Below are positions 6,727 to 12,482 of a stretch of 12,482 bases of DNA, in pieces. The notes beneath the pieces were generated by a model, which saw nothing but the letters and a program-made list of their open reading frames with translations, did not search any database and had not been told where the DNA came from. The stretch lies in assembly GCA_024643915.1 (NCBI GenBank), contig JAHEMB010000039.1, forward strand, positions 1 to 12,482. Direction: 5' to 3'. Each line of letters begins with the position of its first letter. Within the stretch, counting starts at the first letter, position 1. This DNA is from Rhodothermaceae bacterium. GTDB lineage: Bacteria; Bacteroidota; Rhodothermia; Rhodothermales; JAHEMB01. The translations under genes were made by a program, and so were the position numbers.

Positions 6727-7592
6727 TCTTCCGTGTGCTCGTCCAGCCAGCAGGCGATCTCGTCGAGGACGAGGTGGCCCTCCGGCTCGTTGAAGGTCTC
6801 GTGGTAGAGGCCAGGGTAAAGGCCGAGTGTCTTGTCTTCGGAACGGGCACGGAAATAAAGCTCCTGGCTACCGCGCGGGTCGGTGATCTGGTCGTCGGTG
6901 CCATGAATGAGGAGGAGGGGGAGCGTAAGATCCTCCATTTGCGCCCGGATGCGCTCGCTCGCCCGCACGATTTCGGCTCCTGTGCGGGCCGGGATGCGTC
7001 CGTGGAAGTTGAGCGGATCGCTTTCGGCCTGGGCCACCACCTCCGCATTGTGCGAGAGGTAGCGCCGGTCGAGCGGAAGCGTCGGCAGGGTGGGGAAGAT
7101 GCGGCTGATGAGCGGAGCGAGGGCGCGAAGCACCGGGTTGACGTCCTCGCCCACACGCAAGGCGGGGCTGGAGAGGAGGAGGCCGGTGAAAGCATCGTCA
7201 CGTTCCAGGCAATAAAGGGCGGAGACGGCGCCCCCCATGCTATGGCCGAAAAGGAAAAGCGGCTGCCCGTGGAGGCGGCGCCGAACGCGCTGGAGGAAGA
7301 CGTGAAGGTCGTCTAGGTAGCGGTCGAAGGAAGAGACGAGGGCACGCCGGCCCTCTGAACGACCAAAGCCACGTTGGTCGTACGTGAAGACCGCGAACTC
7401 GCGCTGGGCGAGATAATGGCCGAGCCGCGCGTACCGTCCCGAATGCTCGGCGTACCCGTGGACGAGGGCGACGGCGGCGCGCGCCTCCTCCTCCGGTTGC
7501 CAGCCCTGCTCGAAGAGCTTCAGGCCGTCGTCCGTATCGAAAGCGCCGTCGAAGACGCGTACGTCGGGGGAAGGGTAAGGGGAGGCCGTCAT
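6717..7592 (-). CDS. Alpha/beta hydrolase, monoacylglycerol lipase-like
   Basis: The 291-residue product resembles monoacylglycerol lipases/lysophospholipases (Hydrolase_4 type), serine hydrolases that free fatty acids from monoacylglycerols or lysophospholipids. The oxyanion-side HGYAEHSGRY motif is at 45-54, followed by YDQRGFGRSEG at 71-81. The nucleophile elbow GHSMGG (116-121) gives Ser118. HGTDDQI (230-236) gives the likely acid Asp234, and LYHETFNE (262-269) gives His264, so the triad is complete. A cap-like insertion spans roughly 145-205. No signal peptide is seen, so it is probably cytoplasmic or peripheral. It is a single gene on its strand; the ATG at 7590-7592 lacks a clear Shine-Dalgarno sequence. 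Substrate is inferred from family similarity; a general esterase remains possible. Confidence 0.92.
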   Translation of the reverse strand: MTASPYPSPDVRVFDGAFDTDDGLKLFEQGWQPEEEARAAVALVHGYAEHSGRYARLGHYLAQREFAVFTYDQRGFGRSEGRRALVSSFDRYLDDLHVFLQRVRRRLHGQPLFLFGHSMGGAVSALYCLERDDAFTGLLLSSPALRVGEDVNPVLRALAPLISRIFPTLPTLPLDRRYLSHNAEVVAQAESDPLNFHGRIPARTGAEIVRASERIRAQMEDLTLPLLLIHGTDDQITDPRGSQELYFRARSEDKTLGLYPGLYHETFNEPEGHLVLDEIACWLDEHTEEVG

Positions 7593-7641
7593 GCCGGGTG
7601 AAGAGGCTGGACGGTTCGGCGAGGGTGATCCTGCTTACAAC

Positions 7642-7658
7642 GTCGCCTCACGGGCGAC
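7642..7658 (-). terminator. Small hairpin downstream of the 69-residue gene
   Basis: GTCGCC and GGCGAC pair perfectly (6 bp) around a 5-base loop. On the minus strand this lies 33 bases beyond the stop of the small gene at 7692-7901, where a terminator could be. The following bases are not a T-tract. Confidence 0.3.
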
Positions 7659-7691
7659 TATTGTCTACAGACTCGCAGGAGGCCAAAAATG

Positions 7692-7901
7692 TTACCGGGC
7701 CGTCTCGAAAATGTGCATCAGGAGTTCGTGCATGCCGCTCTTCGGGGGCACCTCCGAGCGGGCAGAGCCGTGCGGCTGCGGCTTCCGTCCGTCGCTTAAG
7801 CGAGGGGCCGCCTGGTCGGTCGGCGTGTAGGATTCGGCTTCCGACAGCGCCTGCATCGCTACCGGCAGCAGTTCGGCTATGTGAAAGGTCCCCGTCTTCA
7901 T
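7692..7901 (-). CDS. Small hypothetical protein, 69 residues
   Basis: I do not recognise this protein. Three things support a real gene. AAGAGGGA sits 6 bases before the ATG. About four fifths of codons end in G or C, like the neighbouring genes. The overlapping frames on the other strand are arginine/serine-rich shadows. The product starts with a short amphipathic helix (FHIAELLPVAMQALSEAE), has a proline-rich polar middle (about 26-52), and ends with a second helix (MHELLMHIFETAR). No signal peptide, transmembrane helix, cysteine or known motif is visible. It is about 100 bases upstream of the lipase-like gene on the same strand and might be co-transcribed with it, though a small hairpin lies between. 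Two short helices joined by a disordered linker would suit a small binding protein, but that is speculation. Confidence 0.5.
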   Translation of the reverse strand: MKTGTFHIAELLPVAMQALSEAESYTPTDQAAPRLSDGRKPQPHGSARSEVPPKSGMHELLMHIFETAR

Positions 7902-7964
7902 GGTCGGTCCCTCTTGCCCATCTGGTGGCCCATTACATTGTCCAGTTGCTAAGCTACAGGGTCT

Positions 7965-7986
7965 TGGTGACAGCCATGCGTCACCA
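7965..7986. repeat. 7-bp hairpin with 8-base loop
   Basis: TGGTGAC (7965-7971) and GTCACCA (7980-7986) are perfect inverted copies around AGCCATGC. It lies about 65 bases upstream of the 69-residue gene on the minus strand, so it could be an operator or a leader hairpin of that gene. Confidence 0.45.
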
Positions 7987-8065
7987 GTCCTGCGCCTCGT
8001 CTAAACCCGTCTTCTGGGGAGGTTGCCGGGCAGAGATCTCTCGATGACAACGTGCAACCAACCAG

Positions 8066-8140
8066 AGCCCAAACCACGGATTCTCACAAGGTTCACTGCC
8101 TCGCATTGAACTGGTCGGGCCCAACGACGTAGTTTGGGCT
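8066..8140. repeat. Inverted repeat AGCCCAAAC / GTTTGGGCT flanking about 57 bp
   Basis: A 9-base element at 8066-8074 returns inverted at 8132-8140; extended to 13 bases per arm, 12 match. The right arm overlaps the candidate -7 element TAGTTTG of the downstream exported-protein gene. This could be a pair of operator half-sites or the ends of a very small (75-bp) mobile repeat; I see no flanking target duplication. Confidence 0.45.
8106..8136 (+). promoter_or_regulatory. Candidate promoter of the exported-protein gene
   Basis: TTG (8106-8108), a 21-base gap, then TAGTTTG (8130-8136) approximates the Bacteroidota TTG-N19-21-TAnnTTTG promoter with one base missing from the -7 box. Transcription would start near 8143, giving a leader of about 48 bases to the ATG at 8191. 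Confidence 0.3.
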
Positions 8141-8190
8141 GTCAGAATAGTTACAGTTCAAACATTTGCATTTCCAGGCGCTTAGGGCCA

Positions 8191-8739
8191 ATGGGCTGGT
8201 TGCGGAAAAAGGGGATGAGGAGCTTGCTGGTGGCCGTGCTGGTGGCCAGCCTGCTGCCACTTGTGGCTGCGCCTACGGCGTGGGCGCGCGGGCACGTTTC
8301 CGTTTCCTACGCCACCTGGCTGCGCGCCCAACTCCGCCTGCCTGCCGATGCGGCTTTCGATGCTGCCGTCGAAGAGGCCCTGGACGTCCACCCGCGCTCG
8401 CTAGACGATTTTCTGCAAGCCTTCGTTGCCGCCTATGAGGCGCAGGGCGCGGACCTTGCCGACGTTTTCTCTTCCCACGGTCTTTCCGGCGAGGCGCTCG
8501 TCGCCTACTTGCAGGGGCGCTATTTGCGGCTTATCGGGCAGGCGCTTGTGCCGCGCGTGCTGCTCACCGCCTCCTCGGCGCGCACCGGCGGCACCTCCGG
8601 GGGAGCGTTCCTGGCCTCACAACTGGCCTCCCGATTCTTGGCCCTGCCGTCCGACGGTGCTGCACGCTCCGTGCTCCAGGAGGCAGATCCAGTCTTTTCT
8701 TTCCGACTCGTTTCTTCGGCGCGGCCGCTCGGCCCGTAG
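8191..8739 (+). CDS. Exported protein of unknown function, 182 residues
   Basis: I do not recognise this family. The N-terminus is a textbook signal peptide: basic MGWLRKKGMR, a hydrophobic core SLLVAVLVASLLPLVA, then AWA with likely cleavage after Ala32. The mature protein of about 150 residues is alanine/leucine-rich and probably helical, with acidic segments near DAAFDAAVEEALDVHPRSLDDFL and AAYEAQGADLADVF, and a Thr/Ser/Gly-rich linker (SSARTGGTSGG) before a last helix. There are no cysteines and no lipobox, so it is predicted to be periplasmic or secreted. The start could be the ATG at 8191 or 8215, which keeps most of the signal core; an upstream ATG at 8134 would put a polar tail in front and overlap the candidate promoter. 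It stands alone, 214 bp before secD, with an inverted-repeat block between. Confidence 0.7.
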   Translation: MGWLRKKGMRSLLVAVLVASLLPLVAAPTAWARGHVSVSYATWLRAQLRLPADAAFDAAVEEALDVHPRSLDDFLQAFVAAYEAQGADLADVFSSHGLSGEALVAYLQGRYLRLIGQALVPRVLLTASSARTGGTSGGAFLASQLASRFLALPSDGAARSVLQEADPVFSFRLVSSARPLGP

Positions 8740-8783
8740 GATTGTTGTCCCCCATTTTTGTACCGCTGTGCTTTGCCGGTACG

Positions 8784-8843
8784 GCGAAGTGCGAAGGGCG
8801 AACAGAGATCGTTTCTTTTCGCTGTGTGCCCTTCGCCCTGCGC
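8784..8843. repeat. Heptamer array forming the left arm of a 22-bp imperfect hairpin upstream of secD
   Basis: Units GCGAAGT, GCGAAGG and GCGAACA (8784-8804) lie in tandem. The 22-base arm 8784-8805 is mirrored by 8822-8843 with 18 of 22 positions pairing, around a 16-base loop. It sits 45 bases after the exported-protein stop and 110 bases before secD. It may terminate the upstream transcript, form a secD leader structure, or be a dispersed repeat. Confidence 0.65.
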
Positions 8844-8953
8844 TGCGGTGATCGCTCCTGAAGTGTGATCGAAAGGGATGCTCCTGGCCCGTTTGCCTCG
8901 GCGGCCTTTCGCTTCCGCTCCTTCCTTTTCCGAAGCCCAACCTATCAGATATC

Positions 8954-10885
8954 ATGCAAGGTAACGGATTCAAGATCTTTCTGACGGTGTTCTTCCTGGC
9001 GTTGTGCGGGTATTACCTGTATCCGTCGGTGCAGAACTACTTCATCTCGCGCACACTTGACGACCTCGACGGAGACGCCGAGGCCGAGTACGTCGCGGAA
9101 AACTACAACAAGATCCAGACGGTGCAGGAAAAGGCCCTCAAGCTGGGCCTCGACCTGCTCGGCGGCATGCACGTCACCCTTGAGGTGCGCACTGACGCCC
9201 TCATCCGCGAACTCGCCTCCGACACGGATCAGAACTTCGACGAGATCCTCACGGCCGCCCGCGAGCAGGTGAATTCCGGCGCCTACGACTCGGTCATCGA
9301 CGCCTTTGTGGACGAGTTTGAGCGGCGCGACGCGGATGCCCGCCTGTCGCGTTACTTCCGCGACGCCGACGCCGGCATCACCCGTCGCAGCAGCAACGGC
9401 GAGGTGGCACAGTTCCTCCGGACCGAGGCCAGCGAAGCCATCGACCGTGCCATCTCTATCATCCGCGACCGCGTTGACCGCTACGGCGTGACGGAACCAT
9501 CGATCCAGAAGCAGGGCACCCGCCGCGTGGTGGTGGAGCTGCCCGGCGTGGACGACCCCGAGCGCGTGCGTAAGCTGCTGCGCGGCACCGCCCGCCTCGA
9601 ATTTCGCCTGATGGCCGATCCGCAGGAGCTGCAGGCCTCTCTACGCGACGTGATCGAGTATTTCGAGGAGGGCGACGTGGACGCGGCGGACACGACTTTC
9701 TCAGAGCCGGGCGAGGTGCTGGTCGACGATATGGCGGAAGACACGACGGCCCACGCTGCCGCCGATACCGCCCTCGCCGACAGCGCGCTCGACGTCGGTT
9801 CTCTCCTGGCCGACGCCGATGAGCCCGGCGCGACGAATCCGCTCCTGGATGTGATGCAGCCGGTGGGGCAGGGCGTCGTCTTTGGCCTCGTGGCCGAAGG
9901 GGATACCGCCAAGGCCAACTTGCTTCTGGGCGAGCCGGACGTGCGGGCTATGTTGCCCAACAACATCCGCCTGATGTACACCTCGTCGCCGGTGGGCACC
10001 ACCGAGCAGGGCCAGGAGGTTTACTACCTCCTCGGCGTCCACGACGAGGTTGAGCTTACGGGCGAGGTCATCACCGACGCCCGTGTCGAGTTCGACGAGT
10101 TGAACCGCTCCGAGGTGTCGATGAACATGAACTCGGAGGGGGCGCGGACGTGGGCGCGCATCACCGGCGCGAATGTGGGCCGCAACGTCTCCATCGTGCT
10201 CGACAATGTGGTCTATTCCTACCCCGTCGTCAACGAGCGCATCCCCAGCGGGCGCTCGTCCATCAGCGGCTTGGATTCGCGGGAGGAGGCGCAGGACATC
10301 GTGACGGTGCTCAAGAGCGGCGCGCTCCCGGCGCCCGTCGAGATCGTGGAGGAGCGCACGGTAGGGCCGAGCCTCGGGCAGGCATCCATCCGCGCCGGCC
10401 TCAACTCCGTCCTCGTGGGGCTGATGCTCGTGGCGCTCTTCATGATTTTCTACTACCGCACGGGTGGGGTGGTGGCGGACCTCGCCCTGGTGCTGAACAT
10501 CCTGTTCATCCTCGGCATCCTGGCCGGTTTCCACGCCACGCTCACGCTCCCCGGCATCGCCGGCATCGTGCTCACCATCGGTATGGCGGTGGATGCCAAC
10601 GTCCTCATCTTCGAGCGAATACGTGAGGAGCAATCGACCGGGAAGACGCTCAAGGCGGCTATCGACGGCGGCTACGCGAAGGCCCTCTCGGCCATCTTCG
10701 ACGCGAACATCACGACGTTCTTCGTGGGCGCCATCCTCTACAGCTTCGGTGTCGGCCCCATCCAGGGCTTCGCCGTGACCCTCATGGCGGGCATCCTCGC
10801 CTCGATGTTCAGCGCTATCGTCATCACGCGCGTCATCTTCGACTACATGGTCGTCGAGCGCCGGATGAGCGTGAACTACGGGTGA
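8954..10885 (+). CDS. secD: Protein translocase subunit SecD
   Basis: SecD is the larger half of the inner-membrane SecDF complex, an RND-type proton-driven factor that helps complete protein export through SecYEG. The 643-residue product has a first membrane helix at about 6-23, the D1 motif LGLDLLGGMHV at 63-73, a large periplasmic P1 region (about 75-475), and five C-terminal helices (about 483-635). Within the helices, TIGMAVDANVLIFERIREE (541-559) contains Asp547, at the position of the conserved proton-relay aspartate. P1 carries an acidic Asp/Ala-rich insert (about 236-297) that looks unstructured. No Shine-Dalgarno is evident before the ATG. secF follows as a separate gene after a 124-bp spacer, unlike the fused SecDF typical of many Bacteroidota. 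The sequence appears intact. Confidence 0.97.
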   Translation: MQGNGFKIFLTVFFLALCGYYLYPSVQNYFISRTLDDLDGDAEAEYVAENYNKIQTVQEKALKLGLDLLGGMHVTLEVRTDALIRELASDTDQNFDEILTAAREQVNSGAYDSVIDAFVDEFERRDADARLSRYFRDADAGITRRSSNGEVAQFLRTEASEAIDRAISIIRDRVDRYGVTEPSIQKQGTRRVVVELPGVDDPERVRKLLRGTARLEFRLMADPQELQASLRDVIEYFEEGDVDAADTTFSEPGEVLVDDMAEDTTAHAAADTALADSALDVGSLLADADEPGATNPLLDVMQPVGQGVVFGLVAEGDTAKANLLLGEPDVRAMLPNNIRLMYTSSPVGTTEQGQEVYYLLGVHDEVELTGEVITDARVEFDELNRSEVSMNMNSEGARTWARITGANVGRNVSIVLDNVVYSYPVVNERIPSGRSSISGLDSREEAQDIVTVLKSGALPAPVEIVEERTVGPSLGQASIRAGLNSVLVGLMLVALFMIFYYRTGGVVADLALVLNILFILGILAGFHATLTLPGIAGIVLTIGMAVDANVLIFERIREEQSTGKTLKAAIDGGYAKALSAIFDANITTFFVGAILYSFGVGPIQGFAVTLMAGILASMFSAIVITRVIFDYMVVERRMSVNYG

Positions 10886-10895
10886 GCGAGATGAA

Positions 10896-10935
10896 AGGAC
10901 GAAGGGACGAGTTTATTTCCTCGTCCCTTCGTCCT
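10896..10935 (+). terminator. Perfect 16-bp hairpin between secD and secF
   Basis: AGGACGAAGGGACGAG (10896-10911) and its exact reverse complement (10920-10935) enclose an 8-base loop, TTTATTTC. The stem begins 11 bases after the secD stop. The arm is itself a near-duplication of a 7/8-base unit, AAGGACG then AAGGGACG. Downstream bases CTTATT are only weakly T-rich, so a full terminator is uncertain; it may instead attenuate secF or protect the secD mRNA end. Confidence 0.7.
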
Positions 10936-10973
10936 CTTATTCGACAGCCTGCCACAACATTCCAGATTGACTA

Positions 10974-10990
10974 TTGCCTTTTCGAGGCAA
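10974..10990 (+). promoter_or_regulatory. Small hairpin just upstream of the secF ribosome binding site
   Basis: TTGCCT and AGGCAA pair perfectly around TTTCG, ending 6 bases before the AGAGGA Shine-Dalgarno. With the larger hairpin at 10896-10935 it gives a two-hairpin leader between secD and secF. Six base pairs can arise by chance. Confidence 0.35.
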
Positions 10991-10996
10991 CCAGAT

Positions 10997-11002
10997 AGAG
11001 GA
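10997..11002 (+). promoter_or_regulatory. Ribosome binding site fixing the secF start
   Basis: AGAGGA lies 7 bases before the ATG at 11010. An in-frame ATG at 10974 would add 12 polar residues, lies inside the small hairpin and lacks such a site. Confidence 0.75.
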
Positions 11003-11009
11003 CAAGACA

Positions 11010-11912
11010 ATGCGCATTTTTGAAAACGCCAACTTCAGCTTCATCCAGAACCGGCGGAAGGCCTATGTCGTCTCCGGTGTGCTGATTCTGCTGAGCCTGA
11101 TCTCGCTCGTCACGCGCGGTCTGGAGCTAGGCATCGACTTCCAGGGCGGCATGGAGTTCGTCGTCGAAAGCCAGGAGACGCTCAGCGCCACCGCCGTGCG
11201 GCAGGCGCTCGGCGGCGTGCTCGGCGTCGATCCCGAAGTAAAAACCTTCGGCGAGGACGCCCTGCTCGTTCGCACGCCCTCCGAGGGGGACATCAACGTC
11301 ATGCAGTCGCAGATCGTCCAGGGCATTGAGGACAATTTCCCGGGTGCACAGCCCCAGATCGTCAAGACCGACATCGTGGGGCCGCGCTTCGCCAACGACC
11401 TGAAGGAAGGCGCCATCTACTCCATCCTCGGTTCGCTCCTGGTGATCTTCATCTACATCCTGATCCGGTTCGAGTGGCGCTTCGGCCTGGGCGCCGTGGC
11501 GGCGCTCTTCCACGATGTCACCATCACGCTCGGGCTGTTTTCCTTCCTGCACGGCTTCCTGCCTTTCTCGCTGCAAATCGACCAGACGATCATCGCCGCG
11601 TTCCTGACCATCGTCGGTTACTCGCTCAACGATACGGTGGTCGTCTTCGACCGAATACGCGAGTACACCAACCTGTTCAAGACCGAGGCGTACGGGGGGG
11701 TGGTCAACCGCTCGATCAACAATACCCTCAGCCGAACGATCGTCACGTCGAGTACCACCTTGCTCGTGGTCATCACGCTCTTTATATTCGGAGGCGAAGT
11801 GCTGCGCGGGTTCGCGTTCGCCCTCATCGTCGGCATCGGCATCGGCACGTACTCGTCGATCTTCGTGGCGTCGCCGATTGTCGTCGAACTGAAGGATCGT
11901 GCCACACGGTAG
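11010..11912 (+). CDS. secF: Protein translocase subunit SecF
   Basis: SecF pairs with SecD in the inner membrane to complete the SecDF proton-driven export factor. The 300-residue product has normal length. A first helix at about 18-35 leads to the conserved LGIDFQGG motif (40-47). A shorter periplasmic domain follows (about 48-130), then five helices between about 134 and 292. VGYSLNDTVVVFDRIRE (202-218) holds the conserved Asn207-Asp208 pair next to the helix bundle that conducts protons. The C-terminus is short and basic. A strong Shine-Dalgarno at 10997-11002 supports this start. secD lies upstream with two hairpins between, and a STAS gene starts 80 bases downstream on the same strand. 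Confidence 0.97.
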   Translation: MRIFENANFSFIQNRRKAYVVSGVLILLSLISLVTRGLELGIDFQGGMEFVVESQETLSATAVRQALGGVLGVDPEVKTFGEDALLVRTPSEGDINVMQSQIVQGIEDNFPGAQPQIVKTDIVGPRFANDLKEGAIYSILGSLLVIFIYILIRFEWRFGLGAVAALFHDVTITLGLFSFLHGFLPFSLQIDQTIIAAFLTIVGYSLNDTVVVFDRIREYTNLFKTEAYGGVVNRSINNTLSRTIVTSSTTLLVVITLFIFGGEVLRGFAFALIVGIGIGTYSSIFVASPIVVELKDRATR

Positions 11913-11915
11913 TCG

Positions 11916-11974
11916 GTTGTCCGTGGTTGGACGGTCAGGGCGGCCACTACAATTGACTACGAGCAAAGGACAAC
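11916..11974. repeat. Inverted pair in the secF-STAS spacer
   Basis: GTTGTCC (11916-11922) recurs inverted as GGACAAC (11968-11974), with further patchy pairing towards GGTCA (11933-11937) and TGAC (11954-11957). The stem would be long but interrupted. It starts only 4 bases after the secF stop. It may end or process the secF transcript. Confidence 0.35.
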
Positions 11975-11992
11975 TAACCAAGCGGTGATCAG

Positions 11993-12358
11993 ATGAACTA
12001 CTCGGTTGACGAACGCTACAACTCGGTCGTGATTGCCCTCAAGGGCAACGTCATGGGCGGCCCCGACGGGGCGAAGCTGCACGACACGCTCCATGAACTG
12101 CGCGAGCAGGGCAAAAAGAACGTGGTCGTGGATCTGGCGAAGACCAAGTTCATGAACTCGAGCGGCCTGGGGATGCTCATCAGCGGCATGACGACGATGC
12201 GCAACGCGGGCGGCGACCTCCGCCTGGCCAACGTGGCCGACCGCATCCAGTCGCTCCTCGTCATCACCAAGCTGATCACCGTCTTCAAACACTACGACTC
12301 CGTCGAAGCTGCCGCGAAGAGCTACGAGGACGAACCGCCGCAGTCCGCCAACGGCTGA
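11993..12358 (+). CDS. STAS-domain anti-sigma-factor antagonist (SpoIIAA/RsbV-like)
   Basis: The 121-residue product is a single STAS domain like SpoIIAA and RsbV. These cytoplasmic proteins bind an anti-sigma kinase when unphosphorylated and let go when phosphorylated (partner switching). The first strands are YNSVVIALKGNV (9-20), followed by the central strand NVVVDLAKTKFM (43-54). The signature NSSGLGMLI (55-63) puts the expected phosphorylatable serine at Ser56. The aspartate just before it in SpoIIAA is Asn55 here. The C-terminal ten residues are polar and probably disordered. GGTGATC just before the ATG resembles a Shine-Dalgarno sequence, though very close. No kinase (RsbW-like), phosphatase or sigma factor gene is in the window, so its partners must lie elsewhere. 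A terminator-like hairpin follows. Possible co-transcription with secF is not evidence of shared function. Confidence 0.9.
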   Translation: MNYSVDERYNSVVIALKGNVMGGPDGAKLHDTLHELREQGKKNVVVDLAKTKFMNSSGLGMLISGMTTMRNAGGDLRLANVADRIQSLLVITKLITVFKHYDSVEAAAKSYEDEPPQSANG

Positions 12359-12383
12359 CCCTGGCGGGGTGCTGATCTTTTGG

Positions 12384-12418
12384 AAAGGCGGCGGGTTAAA
12401 TCCTCGCCGCCTTTCTTG
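12384..12418 (+). terminator. Terminator-like hairpin after the STAS gene
   Basis: AAAGGCGGCG (12384-12393) and CGCCGCCTTT (12405-12414) form a perfect GC-rich 10-bp stem with an 11-base loop, 25 bases after the stop codon. The stem ends in TTT followed by CTTG, a short T-rich tail. This is the most convincing intrinsic terminator in the window. Confidence 0.7.
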
Positions 12419-12482
12419 TGTGTAAGAGTGAGGTGGCATCGGCGGCTCAGGCTTGGAGCTTCGCCTCATTCAATCCGATATT
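12419..12482. other. Right edge without a recognisable gene
   Basis: These 64 bases contain no supported start or coding frame. They may lead into the next gene beyond the window. Confidence 0.5.

Larger units (their letters stand above)
7902..8190. other. Non-coding stretch of about 290 bp with inverted repeats
   Basis: No convincing gene is seen on either strand. GC is lower than in flanking genes. It separates two divergent small genes, so it should hold promoters for both. It contains a 7-bp hairpin (TGGTGAC/GTCACCA) at 7965-7986 and a wider inverted repeat at 8066-8140, listed separately. No tRNA-like cloverleaf or Rfam-like structure is recognisable by eye. Confidence 0.6.

Noticed and set aside
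7598..8047. A plus-strand frame of 149 codons spanning the intergenic region
   Set aside because: Ser/Arg/Pro-rich product, no ribosome binding site or motif, and the better-supported 69-residue gene lies opposite.
9701..10633. A 310-codon frame antisense to secD
   Set aside because: His/Arg/Asp-rich shadow product; secD on the other strand is unambiguous.
10886..11009. Broken SecDF fusion gene
   Set aside because: secD ends in a proper stop, secF has its own Shine-Dalgarno and start, and both have normal stand-alone lengths.
1..12482. CRISPR array, tRNA, insertion sequence or prophage
   Set aside because: No regularly spaced repeats of CRISPR length, no cloverleaf sequence, and no transposase, integrase or phage protein motifs were seen.

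Overview
The window is a GC-rich, gene-dense piece of a bacterial chromosome. It holds ten protein-coding genes I can support, one of them cut off by the left edge. I see no tRNA or rRNA gene, CRISPR array, transposase or phage gene. The best lineage guess is Rhodothermota or the wider Bacteroidota/FCB group. This is inference, from the high GC, the many starts with no clear Shine-Dalgarno sequence, a TAnnTTTG-type -7 element upstream of malQ, and the gene content. Protein phylogeny of SecD/SecF would settle it.

Left third (1-4006, minus strand): a glucan-to-trehalose cluster read malQ -> treZ -> treY. MalQ (GH77) remodels maltooligosaccharides. TreY turns the reducing-end linkage of a maltooligosaccharide into alpha,alpha-1,1, and TreZ releases trehalose. 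treY is truncated by the window edge. Divergently, from 4140 on the plus strand, lie a PAP2-type membrane phosphatase and a YaaW/UPF0174-family protein.

Middle (5741-8953): an exported SIMPL (DUF541) protein converges on a monoacylglycerol-lipase-like alpha/beta hydrolase, with a hairpin over the shared end. Next come a small 69-codon gene on the minus strand with a good ribosome binding site, about 290 bp of non-coding DNA with two inverted repeats, and an unrecognised exported protein of about 180 residues.

Right third (8954-12482, plus strand): secD and secF as separate genes, then a STAS-domain anti-sigma-factor antagonist and a terminator-like hairpin. SecD and SecF form the membrane complex that uses proton-motive force to help pull secreted proteins off SecYEG. 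The STAS protein probably belongs to a partner-switching regulatory circuit whose kinase is not in the window.

The most unusual signal is in the spacers. Several hold short purine-rich units repeated every seven bases (556-583, 2411-2438, 4077-4090, 8784-8811, and a 7/8-base version near 10895). Three of these sit in long inverted repeats at gene ends, including a perfect 16-bp hairpin between secD and secF. They look like a dispersed family of heptameric repeats or hairpins, but only a genome-wide search can show that.
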